A stretch of DNA of 64,000 nt, taken from contig VJWN01000041.1 of assembly GCA_007644065.1 (NCBI GenBank), positions 2,120 through 66,119 on the forward strand, given 5' to 3'. This stretch comes from Margaritispora aquatica (taxonomy: Eukaryota; Ascomycota; Leotiomycetes; Helotiales; Discinellaceae). The translations under genes and the position numbers were made by a program. This document shows positions 1 through 10,750 of this stretch, one piece after another. Position 1 is the first letter of the stretch. Each line of letters begins with the position of its first letter. The notes under the pieces were generated by a model. It worked only from the letters and a program-made list of their open reading frames with translations. It had not been told where the DNA came from and did no database searches.

Positions 1-3000
1 CTGGAAAGAGGATGTAGAAGCCCTCCAGGACAGTATTCGGACAGTTAAGTTAGATTTGATTATGTGAGTGTACTTTTAATGTTGCCTTTATTTTAGAGCC
101 AACATTCCTACAGATTCAACACACGCCACACCTTACTACGACAAGAGGAACATATGCTAGTAACTCGGAATCTCCTCTCGTCATCGCTCGCCTCAAGCTT
201 TGGGGGTGAAACTGTCACAACTTCTCCATCACCATTCACATCATCCTCATATCCATCTGACCAGCCCGCGCTTGTTAACCGCACTATCACCTGCGCACAA
301 TCTTCTCAGTACAGACATAACTGGAACTGTGCAGAAAGGCACTGCTCCTGTCGCTGCCACCACACAGTAAGAATAAAACGACGCTTCTCGGCAATAGAAT
401 ATACACTTGGTTTAATATCCCGCCGGACTTGCAACAACAAATTTTGCAATGGTACTAAGTATGGAGTATCTTTCAGCTTCGCACTTTCACAGTGTGGAAT
501 TCCATGGTCGGCGACAATTGAGCTTTTTGTTCTCGCTGCACAAGCCAGATTCTCGCTTCGTCCTACTTTCGAAGTGGAACACATCGTTCGATATACTTCT
601 CCTGGGTTTGAGACCTTGTTGAGATATCAGGAAGGTATCATGACAGTCGAAGAAGCACGAGATAAATTTCTTCATCTCTTTCGGTCAGATTCGACCTTTA
701 AAAATCACGTCAACCCGGCCGGACGTTCGTATATTGAGGTAAGATTCTTAGGTTCATGACTAGTCAATGTGTATAACAATTGAGATAGGAACTCGTAAGG
801 GTACCGGGCTGGAGCCCAGTGAGTAGAGCAGGTCAATATTTCCTTCTCGAGCTCTTTATGGGCGAGTTTCGGATGACGCGGGGAACAAAAGATCTGAGGT
901 AAGAATGTCTTAATATTTGTTCATTAAGCAGACTGCATGCGCAGTATAATGTTCCAAGTACGTTTAATTGACGAGATACTTCTATAGATTTCTCATTCCC
1001 TGTGTAAATTGGATTGGGGAAGGGCCTCATCTAGAATTGCTAGACCATCTTCTTGATCTTGGCCTCGATGTTACTATATTCGACTCTCCGCTGGCACAGA
1101 ACTGGCCTTCCCCATCTTCACCAAATTGGATAGCCGAGGACAGAGTGGATGATCCATTCTTCCTTGAGTACTTAGGAAAGCTACTTAAGAACAATCAAGG
1201 TAAGTCGCATCCTCAACTACGACGTCAACCGTTTTGTGCTAATCTTCCTACATAGGCTTTGCTGATATGTCACCCCTTCATGAAGCCGTTTTACTTGGCT
1301 CGGATGAGTCATTTAACAAATGGCTCTCTAGCTCTGCCAAAGATGAAAAGAACTTCCTGGATCAGACGCCTATGCACCTTGCAACTTCCAACTGCCGGCG
1401 TCTCGTTGCACTAATTGAAGCTGGTCACAATTTAGATGCTACAGATATCTATGGCATCACACCTCTCATGTACGCGGCTGGCTCAAACTCGGAGGATTGT
1501 TTTATCGCACTCCTGGAATACGGAGCAAACCCAAATATCCAGTGTACACGATACAACCGTACCTTTGTGCAATATGCTGCTGTTCGTGGCAATTGGGACC
1601 TGCTTTTTGCATTCCTCTGCTGGTTAGAAAAGGTTGTTGAAGACGATGCGTTAGAAAAGATAATAACTGAGAGCTGGGCGCGAATGCTCACGAATTGCTA
1701 TTACGTGGCCTACCCAGACTATCTTGGAGAAAGAAAGGTGTCATTTCAGCAATTCCTTGCTAAGTGTAGCTCGGTTGAATTTATGATTGACGACCAGGAC
1801 AGAGAGTTGCAGGACAATACCCTTTTGCATTACGTCAGATCTGCAGAGGAAATTGACATTCTGCTTGAGAAAGGCTTCACACGAATCAATCACGTGAATA
1901 GTGCTGGTCAACACGCGCTTATCACAGCAATGTACAATCACTGTAGTTTGCCGGAAGTGGCGCGCAGGCTTCTTGCTATTGGTGTAGAAATCGACATCCA
2001 GGACAACTCACACCATACTGCACTTCACCATATGCTTTATAGCTTGCAGCGCTCTGTATCAAGCAATACTTGGGGAGCTATCGACACTCTATGCGTACTT
2101 CTCGCCAACGATGCAGAACCACTGTGTATCGATAACTGTAGGTGTCCCTGCTCACTTGGTGGCTGCCTTCCTTCCTCGGTACTTTGCATGCAAGCTCAAA
2201 CTGGTAGCTTTTTCGACACTACCGTGCCTATATGGTCACTAGAATGGCTCACTCTGATTCTCAAACACCGAAATGTAATTAAGGCCAGAGTTATTGTTCT
2301 TTCTCTCATTCGCAGAGCGAAATTTGACGACCTGGGAATGACACATGTTTGCTGCGGCCGCCGTTGGCGCGATTTATCTCCGCGAAACTTTCAGAGGCAC
2401 GCCCCAATGCCCGATGAAGATATCGATGCAATTCTGGAGGAAGAGGTCGAGTTTATCGACATGTTACAAGAAGAAATGGCGCTGAGTTCAGCTAAGCCGT
2501 ATGAAGAACTTGTTGATGAATGGATAAAACAAATCAAAGCGGCACTTAAAAAATCTTGCATAGAAGCAAGTGAGAAAGATGAAAGCATCGTAAAGGAAAA
2601 ATTCATCCACGGGGTATATTCCCCACATCTTTACCGCTACCATGAATATTAAGCTAATCCAGAGCAGCCACAGCCCGAATATGAAGTGGACAGCAAAAAG
2701 GACTGCTTTAGATTTAGGCCTTCCCCTGTTTACTCTTGGAACAGAAATCCAGCTGAATCTGCGAAACGAGATATTGTCGAATATATCCACTGGATGGAGT
2801 ATGAATATCATTGTGGAAAGACTTCTGGACCGTGCAAAGGCGTGGATGGATTTACCAAGGACGACTGGTACCTCAGCAGGCATTCTTGGCTGTTTAAACT
2901 CGTCAACGAGTTAGGGATTTCAATGGCAGAAATTGCTGCCAGCATGAGGGATAAAAACGAGCCACATCCAGAATATCTGGTTGAGCAGCCTATCGGGGTG

Positions 3001-3063
3001 GAAGAAATCACCAAACACCTGATAGCGTCGTGGCGTATATGGGAAGAACGTCGAGATTTGTAG
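1..3063 (+). CDS. Ankyrin-repeat protein of the fungal STAND/NLR-associated type, 5' end outside window
   Basis: Intact spliced gene, probably a cytosolic sensor or scaffold acting through protein-protein contacts. Exons I infer: 1-43 (partial), 97-738, 789-898, 988-1199, 1256-2613, 2668-3063. Introns 739-788, 899-987, 1200-1255 and 2614-2667 have GT..AG borders and restore one frame; the first (44-96) is less sure. From nt 97 the product is about 905 residues. The short upstream exon reads as an amphipathic helix like the N-terminal helix of fungal STAND proteins. A CxCxCH motif (CSCRCH, near residue 83) is typical of this family. Ankyrin repeats lie near residues 325-450 (SPLHEAV, TPMHLA, TPLMYAA) and 505-600 (NTLLHY, ALHHM). 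An acidic helical region follows at about 715-770. No internal stop and normal CpA/TpG content, although the DNA just downstream is RIP-mutated. The last intron could instead end at 2673. A ligand or partner cannot be told. Confidence 0.8.
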
Positions 3064-4845
3064 GATGGGAAGTTTGAAGTATAGTTAAGCAAATAGCTGC
3101 TGAAGTACTGGTTTCTTGATATAATTTTGTAAAAGGCTTTAGCCTAATACACATAAGGTTCATCTTCGCACTGCTGACCGACCTATCATTCTACAAAACG
3201 AGAGCTTTGTTACGAGACTCGGCTAAGGATTGAGAAGTTTGTAAAGTTCTTCCGCAGGTAGTTCAGCTAGGTATGCAAGCTGTTTGAGTCTTACTATTAG
3301 ATCATGGCCCGGAGCTGTAAAGAATCGCTTCACTGGCTCGGATAAAAAGTAAAGAGCATGGCGAGAATCGAGTAGAGATTCGCTCCAAGCTAGGCTGGTA
3401 GATACCTACCAATACGTTAGAGGGTGTCGAGTCTCTAGTGCCTATCTATAAAAGTCAGTGGCGTTACTTATTAAACGTGATAAAGACTTACTTTGATTGT
3501 CAATATCTACTTATCTATCGACTAGCTAAGTTTTTAAAGTTTTCGAAGGTATCGAGCCAAGTTATTAGTAGAGTTAAATCGCCTATCAAGGAATTTTGAT
3601 ACCGTAAGCTCCTTATAGGCAAGTATATGCCTTACTAGAGTATAAAAGGGGATCTTCCTAAAATCTATTAAAGTTCGAATAGTAATTCTTTCGGCGATTG
3701 TGGCTATATCTATAGAAGGTAAGGTATAGAGAATCCAACTTTAATCTTTAACTAGAAGAGATCGCGAATACGTCGGGCGTAATAAGCCAATAATCTCTCT
3801 TGCTATTTATAAATTATTATAAAGCCAAACCTTATTACCTCGAAGACTACTTAAAAATTAATTAAGCTAATGTAAGGTTCGCTTGGTAAGGTGGTAAGAA
3901 TTAGTGTTATAGGAATCATAATCTTGTTAAAACTTCTCTCTACTTCTACTAAGTTACTCTTAACTCCTATTTATATACAAGAAGTAAAGTAACTAGATAC
4001 TAGTTAGAGGTATAGCTAACGGGTCCGTAACTCTCTATTATTTAACGCTTCTATTATATCTATACTATATAACCTATACTACTTATATATTATTTTTAAT
4101 ATTATTCCTTCTTTAGGCTTATACCTTTACGAGTCGATAATAGTAGTATTCCTATTAATAGTAATACTATAATAATAACGTTAACTATCCTTTTTTACTC
4201 TTTTTTATATATAAGTAATATCTTAAATATAATATTAACTCTTTACTATTATAGGTCCCTTAAGCGAAACTATTATAATAGTATATAAACTCTTTTTTAT
4301 AACTTAAATAGCTTACTATTATAAGCTTTATATTAAAATTATTATAATAGTAAGTTAGTTAAAGTAGTATATAAATAGCTTTTTATACTTAAATTAACTT
4401 AATATTTTATTATATTAATTACTAATTCTATTACTACTACTACTATAACTCTACTACTATTACTATAAGCTCTTTCGCTACATATCCGTTATATCTCTAT
4501 TCTTTTTATACTTATTATACAAAGCTAGCTTCTATTAATATATACTATATTTATAAGTTTAATAAAAGAATTTTGATTAAGTACTTTTATTATTATATAT
4601 AAAAGTTTAATTATAACTAAGTAATTACTTCCTAAACCCCTTTTGTTTACCTTCTATTTTAACTCTAATAACTATTTCGCTTTCTTTAGATTCGTATAGA
4701 AAAGCTAAATCGCTTTTAATAACTTCTCTAAGTTAATAATATTTCTAATATATATATATAAACCTTCCTTTCTACTAACTCTTATACCTCTAAGGATATT
4801 AGGATTTATATAAAGATATTTAATCGTTAAAATACTTCTCCTAAG
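3064..4845. other. RIP-mutated AT-rich sequence, no intact gene
   Basis: TpA-rich sequence without usable frames. Around 3070-3700 the minus strand can be read as short coding-like stretches broken by TAG/TAA, so a decayed gene is possible, but I recognise no family. From about 4020 to 4840 the sequence is nearly pure A/T-rich low complexity. Confidence 0.6.
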
Positions 4846-5194
4846 TGTTACGAATCACCTGACCTATAGCCCTAAGGCTCGGTAGCCTAAGGCTATATAG
4901 AGAAGCTATAGAAAGAGGATTATTAGGATTATAGTCTTAGTATTATAATCTAAAGAATCTTTTAGGAATACGTAACTAGGATTATTAGGATTATAGTATT
5001 TAGTTAATAATCTATAGAATCTAGAAAAATAAAGGTTCTATATAAGTAAATAGATTTCTTTAGATAAGAGTTTTGTACTTAACTTTAAATAGTAATTTAT
5101 ATTTATTAGTAATATACTTAGGATTAATACGTTTTAATCTACTATACTCTAAATCCTTACCTTTTACCTTAAAACCAGCGACAAGGTCGTTACA
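4846..5194. repeat. Left LTR of the remnant element
   Basis: Begins TGTTACGAATCACCTG and ends GGTCGTTACA, so the outermost bases TG/CA and the short inverted TGT.../...ACA ends fit an LTR. It pairs with 6273-6650. It carries the motif TCACCTGACCTA at 4855-4866, whose reverse complement recurs in the cargo-gene upstream regions of the 42.7-56 kb element. Confidence 0.6.
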
Positions 5195-5602
5195 CTAAGA
5201 GTATCGAAAAGTTAACCTAAGCTCTCTTTACGAAACAAAAGAAAACTAATACTTTTCTTAAGTAATTAGTTAAATTCGTTACTATTACTATAAGTACTCT
5301 CTAAGTACCTTCCGTCCTTCTTCTATTCTAACCTTAATAAGTTAGTCTCTAAGATAATAATAAGGATACTAAAGAAAAAATTAAAGAAAATAATTATAAA
5401 AAGATTAATTTTTTAAAAAAAAATAGTTTTTAAAGGAATTTAATTTAAATAGTTATATAATCTTTTATAAATTATAATATAATCTTTATAATTTAAATTT
5501 TAACTTTTTTTTTAAACTTTATTATATATATATATATTTAAAATATAAAATTTTCGAAAATTTCGAAAAATCTTATTTATTATTATACTTTCTATTTATA
5601 AC

Positions 5603-5682
5603 GTCGTAGCTTTTATTTTATCTTAGTATATATAAGATAAACTTCGTAGCTTTTATTTTATCTTAGTATATATAAGATAAAC
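5603..5682. repeat. Tandem duplication of a 40-bp unit
   Basis: Two head-to-tail copies of a unit containing CGTAGCTTTTATTTTATC followed by TTAGTATATATAAGATAAAC. They are practically identical, so the duplication is younger than the decay of the surrounding remnant. Confidence 0.8.
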
Positions 5683-6272
5683 TTATTAATAATAATATTT
5701 TAAAAGTACTTTTAAAGCTTTTCTTTTATATTCTTTAAATATTCTAATAGTTTTTATATATTTTTATTAAATTTATATCTCTTTTATTTTACTAAGTATT
5801 TTTTTTTATTATTACTTTTATAGTATACTTAAATAACCTTTGTTTTATACTTTAACTTATCTTAGATTTATACTTTTTTTATAAATATTTTTATTTTTTT
5901 ATAATTTTTTTATAGTTTTAATAATAATATATAAAAAACGTTATATATTTAGTAGTATTATAAAAGCTTTAGTTAGTAAGCTTATTTATACTAACCTTTA
6001 ATCATTATAATTTTAAAAGATTTAAAAAATTTATTAAAAAGTTTTTTATTAAAATATAATTAATAAATATTTTTAATTAATAATAATACTTTATTTTTAA
6101 TTTTAAATCTTATTAAATTATACTTTTTATTATAAAACTTTTTATATAATTTAACTATATTATAAAAGGTTACTTTAGTTTTTTTTTAATCTTAAATAAG
6201 TATTTTAATTCTTTTTTTAATAATAAATACTTTTTTAATAAAAATAACATCTTTAACGTTTATATTTAGTTT

Positions 6273-6650
6273 TGTTACGAATCACCTGGCCCATAGCCCT
6301 AAGGCTCGGCAGCCTAAGGTTGTATAGAGAAGCTATAAGAAAGAAAAGAATTTAGTTATAGGACTAGACTAACGTAATTATAGAAGATAGCCAAAGGGGT
6401 TACGTAATAAAGCGACCTTAGTAGAGCTCTAGAGTAAAAGCGCGCTTTAGCTCTAGCGTTCTATAGTCTAGCGTTCTTAAGAGAACGAAGGTTTTATATA
6501 ATAAATTAAGTTTTTTTAAATAAAAACTTTATACTTAACTTTAAATAGTAATTTATATTTATTAGTAATATACTTAAGATTAATATACTTTAATTTATTA
6601 TATTTTAAATCTTTACTTTTTATTTTAAAACTAACGATAAGGTTATTATA
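6273..6650. repeat. Right LTR of the remnant element
   Basis: Second copy of the 4846-5194 repeat. It begins TGTTACGAATCACCTGGCCC. In its first part it keeps CpA/TpG sites that are mutated in the left copy, while its second half is strongly A/T-converted. Its 3' limit is less clear because the terminal TTACA reads TTATA. Confidence 0.55.
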
Positions 6651-6845
6651 CTTTAAGTACTATATTTATAAAGTACTTATTTAAATATATAAATATTATT
6701 ATATTTTTATAAAGTAATTTAATTAAAAAAAGAGTAAAAACTTTTTTCTTATTAACTCTATAACCTTATAGTTAACTAATTAAAAAATAAATTATAATAA
6801 AAATATTAATATAAATAAACTAAGAATTATAAATTATAATCTATA

Positions 6846-8330
6846 CCGTGGTGTTGGCCCCCCCTGGGTTTAGCGGTCGCCGCATGCGGCAAGGCGCGTG
6901 CACGGGCCCACCGCCGCTTTCGCGAGGTATAAGACCGCGACTTCATCTCGCGCTCCCCTTACCATCCTTCTTCCTCTTTCAACAACCCAAGCCCCTCCAC
7001 CTTCGCAACGCTCAGTGTTCGCGCTGTCTACGCTTTCGGCCCTTCTTACCTGGACTCGTTCTCTCTCACCAGGCTTCCCTTGATCGGCCATGCCGCAGTT
7101 AAGGAGACCGCGCCAGCGAGGTGCAGGGCAGCTTCAGCCAGGAAGCCATCATCGCCCCATACATTATCGATTTCCTAAGGAGCAGTGACGCGGATGTCCT
7201 CGCAGCGCTGCCTCACATTGGCCGGGTTACGAGCTGGGCAGTATCCAGGGACCCTTGTTCGCAATCTACATCGCCGTCGCACCATTACCACCGCCTCGCG
7301 GCGCGAGGCGCTCCAGAGACTGAGCGGAGAGCCCGCGGACCGGGCCAGTCCTTGCTGCAGCACAATAGCCAGTCGCAGAAGTGCCTCACGACGATGCGGC
7401 CTGGCTCTTGCCTCGCTGTACCCAGCGTTTTGCGGGTGGATGACACGTGGGCAGCTTCCTAGTGAGTTTCCCCTTGCTGCGGCACGTTTCGTCTTCGTCT
7501 TGATTGCGTGGCCCTAGGCTGACTCGAGATGGCAGGGATATACGAAGCTCTACCAGGAGTACTGCTGAGGATCCGCCAATGCTGCGCCAGCTGGAGGATT
7601 GGCAGCTGAGGACGACGGGAAGGATTTGGAATGTGCCAATCTGCCTCGAGCCATATACGGGTGGAAAGCGCAATATCCGAAGCCATGCGACCCCTCTTTC
7701 GCACTAGCTGACCCGCATGAGCTGAGATGCCAACGACGAGAGCGCCTCGTGTGTGCAAGTCTGCCTGAAGCTTTTGGATGAGTGGGTACGGTGATCTGCG
7801 AGTTTACACACCTCCTCCCTCCGATCGGCATTGCCTACTGGCTTATCTGTCCGCGGCCTCGCCGACGATCGAGAAAGGATACTGTGATCGGTCGATTATG
7901 GTAGACAGCGAAGTGGAGATAGTAGCTACGGATAGGCAATAGGTATCTGCCGGTATAAGAGCACAGGATCGAAGGTCTTAGGGCCTTACAGTTACGATAG
8001 ATCTCCCTATACGAGATGGGCAGATGAGGCATTTTTGGCGGTGGATACGTCAGAGGAGAAGGGAACAGCACGTAAGGAGGATACGGTTCGCCACAGAGTG
8101 TGTTCCGGTTCTGCGCGAGTAGTGCGAGAAGGGTACATAACTCCTTTCGTATTCCCCCCTCCACTATCATTTTACAGCCCAGTTTTTTCAGCCAGCAGCA
8201 GACAAAGAATTCATTGAATACTTCCTATTATTTCCACGCGCTTAAAATAGCTACATTTAACCCTATCTCCTACACCTATGTGCCAACTGCTCCCCACAGT
8301 AAGAGCACAACGGCTCGCCTCAAACCTACC
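6846..8330. other. GC-balanced island that escaped RIP; possible promoter and gene fragment
   Basis: Base composition switches abruptly near 6846 from almost pure A/T to GC-rich DNA with normal CpA and TpG. A TATA-like GTATAAGA (6927-6934), then a CT-rich stretch typical of fungal 5' leaders, then an ATG at 7090 look like a transcription start. The ATG frame closes after 32 codons, however, and no long frame continues. A possible intron runs from about 7461 (GTGAGT) to near 7534. The last part (about 8100-8280) is pyrimidine-rich and may be the 5' leader of the dead SANT/Myb-like gene that follows. No family recognised. Confidence 0.4.
6927..6934 (+). promoter_or_regulatory. TATA-like element in the un-mutated island
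   Basis: GTATAAGA, about 160 bp before an ATG and followed by a CT-rich leader-like stretch. Only a pattern match; no stable gene can be attached to it. Confidence 0.25.
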
Positions 8331-10446
8331 TCGTAGTAGTCTAGTATCCCGTACACAACTCTAAGCGAGGCAGAAGCCAGCACGCCCTAACCAGTAGTAG
8401 CTAATATTAGAGTTAAGAGGCTTAGAATCCGAGGTATGTCTAGAGATCGAGAAGTTCAGGTTAGTAGTAATAGTAACTAACCTATAGATACCTAGATAAA
8501 GAATAGTTTAGTTAATAATAGCGACAATAACAGAAACAACGACGACTATAGCCTTTCCTCTATCGAACAACTACTACTTACTACGCTACAGAAGGAGGGC
8601 TTTGTAAAAGACTAGCGTCTGAATAATATAGCCTTTAGAGTTAGAGATATAAGTATAGAAGAGAGAGGCGACTCTGTTTATAATAAGGGATTAGTACTAG
8701 TTAATATCTTAGACGGTAGTTAAGGTAAGTATACCTACTATCCTTCTATTATAAAAGTAGACGCCCGGTTTTCTAATACAATGTAGGAGATCTAATTCTA
8801 CTACTAGATGACAACGACGTCTTAAGTGCCTCTAAAGCTGAACCTGATACTGATAACGATAATATTCGTACAGAAAGCGGAGCGGTAGAGGATGGCCTTT
8901 TTGGCAGTTCCGAGATAGACATCGACTCGACAACTCTAGCCCGTCCTTCTAATCCTGATATACTGTACGATATTGATAACTTTCCTAAGACAGTATAGCG
9001 CCGGTAGCGATCTAAACAAAACCCTTTAACGCTCGATTATGTACGCCTTAATACCCCTTCTTCTTTTACCTCGGGCGAGCTATTACAAGACTACGTTAAT
9101 ATAGCAGGCTAATGTATAGACCTAATCAGATCCGAGACCATAATGTCCTATTCTAGCCGTCCTTATAATCAAGCCCTAGATTATATATTTACAGAGCGAA
9201 GCGGAGGAGACGAGTATAATAAGCTAATCCGCTATCTACTAACTCCTAATATCTTTGATAGGAAGGAGAGGTAGTAGCGGCAGGAAGAGAGGCAGGAGCA
9301 GCAGGATAACGACAATAACAATAAGGACAGCAGGCAACCGTAGCAGGAGGTGACGGAGGAGGTGGCAGCTACGTAGATTACTGGGACGGTTGGCGATACC
9401 CACCTATGCAAGAAAGGTAAAAGCCAAGGGCTGGCTAACTACGATTTATCTTTAAAGGGTTAGAATAAGTTAGGAAACCACAACGATCGCTACCGTTATC
9501 TCGAGCTTAAAAGCAAGCCCGAGTCAGACGATGATAATAGGGAGGTACGTCCTACTAAGTAGAGACGACCGACTTCATCTAATAGCCTAATACACGTAAA
9601 GCGTAAGCACTATCCTAAACAGAGATCTACCTATTAGTATATACCGTACTCGAGGTCCTATCGGGATATAGAGGAGCTGTAGGAGTAGCGGAGTAAGAAG
9701 TGGCGGTACTAGGGCGCGGCTAAGGAGGTCGGCAGCGGTATCTCGAAGTCCGAAGGTGACGAACATAGTATAGGCGGCGAAGAGGATAAGGAGCCACGAC
9801 CTGCAAAGCGGCGGAAGCAGCCCTCGTTATCAAGCGGCCTAGCTCTTACGCCGCCTCTTAAGCATAGCGTAACATCGTACCTTAGACGACCTCACCTTCC
9901 CCGCGCTACACTACCCTCCACTATATAGTACTAAAGAGACAACGCGTCACTACAAGCTACTTACTAGTATCTTTTAACCATAGGAGATAACGCGCACTAC
10001 TATACCCCGCCTACTTCTCGCAGTCCCTTAGCTACGGCTACCCCAGAATCAGCACTTGTTGCAGAGTACCGAGAATAGCCCTTTCAAGGCTTCTTCAAAC
10101 GCGTCACGATTGGAGGTCAGATAATATATAATCTTGAATTCTCGTTCCTATATAATACCGAGCAACTTAACTTACTACTATACTCGGAAGTTTTAGGTAC
10201 TAGCTCGAAGGAACCGGTAGATACTACTATCTCCCTCTAGGCTAGGTCTCGCAAATTAGACGAAGGGCTGACCAAGGATTAAGAAAGTCTATTAGCCAAG
10301 ATAGTAGGCGATAATAAGACCTAGGAAGCGATAGGACGGTACTTCCCCGGCTATACCCTCCTATCGTTGAAGGATAATTATTTTATAAAGCAAGGTAGAG
10401 AGCCTCGAAAGCGGGGTCGAAAACCCGGTATAAAGAGTAGGCGGTA
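8260..10446 (+). pseudogene. RIP-killed SANT/Myb-like DNA-binding protein gene
   Basis: Reading TAG/TAA through gives a long plus-strand protein, so this is a former coding gene inactivated by CpA to TpA change. The N-terminal two thirds are acidic, Asp/Asn/Ser-rich and low complexity, with basic patches, as in a nuclear protein. The C-terminal part (about 10060-10440) has a block starting PFQGFFKRVTIGG, then YNLEFSFL, then a helical SANT/Myb-like unit (LTKD.ESLLAKIVGDNKT, EAIGRYFPGYTLLSLKDNY). It ends in a basic KRGRKPG tail that looks like an AT-hook. In known fungal proteins this arrangement binds DNA; a link to chromatin or to transposons is inference. RIP begins sharply at about 8330-8400. 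A damaged piece of a related gene lies at 13080-13165. Confidence 0.6.
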
Positions 10447-10483
10447 GATAAGAATAGAACAAGCTTTGTATTATAAGTCCGGA

Positions 10484-10750
10484 GTTCATTCAGTTCATTC
10501 AGTTCATTCAGTTCATTCAGTTTATTTAGTTCATTTAGTTCATTCAGTTCATTTAGTTCATTCAGTTCATTCAGTTCATTCAGTTCATTCAGTTCATTTA
10601 GTTCATTCAGTTCATTCAGTTCATTCAGTTCATTCAGTTCATTCAGTTCATTCAGTTCATTCAGTTCATTCAGTTCATTCAGTTCATTCAGTTCATTCAG
10701 TTCATTCAGTTCATTCAGTTCATTCAGTTCATTCAGTTCATTCAGTTCAT
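10484..10750 (+). repeat. 9-bp minisatellite (GTTCATTCA)n, about 29 copies
   Basis: Uninterrupted 9-bp repeat. The variants (GTTTATTTA, GTTCATTTA) differ by CpA to TpA changes. In one frame it would encode Val-His-Ser repeats (frame open 10466-10771), but flanking sequence gives no gene. Most units keep both CpA sites, unlike the DNA around them. Confidence 0.95.

Larger units (their letters stand above)
4846..6650. mobile_element. RIP-degraded LTR-retroelement remnant lacking coding capacity
   Basis: Two related copies of about 350-380 bp flank about 1.1 kb of very AT-rich DNA. Both start with TGTTACGAATCACCTG and share further blocks through the region that ends GGTCGTTACA in the left copy. 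The TG..CA ends, size and direct orientation fit LTRs. The internal part has no gag or pol trace I can read, so this is an internally deleted or non-autonomous copy, or one mutated beyond recognition. Orientation is unknown. Confidence 0.65.
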
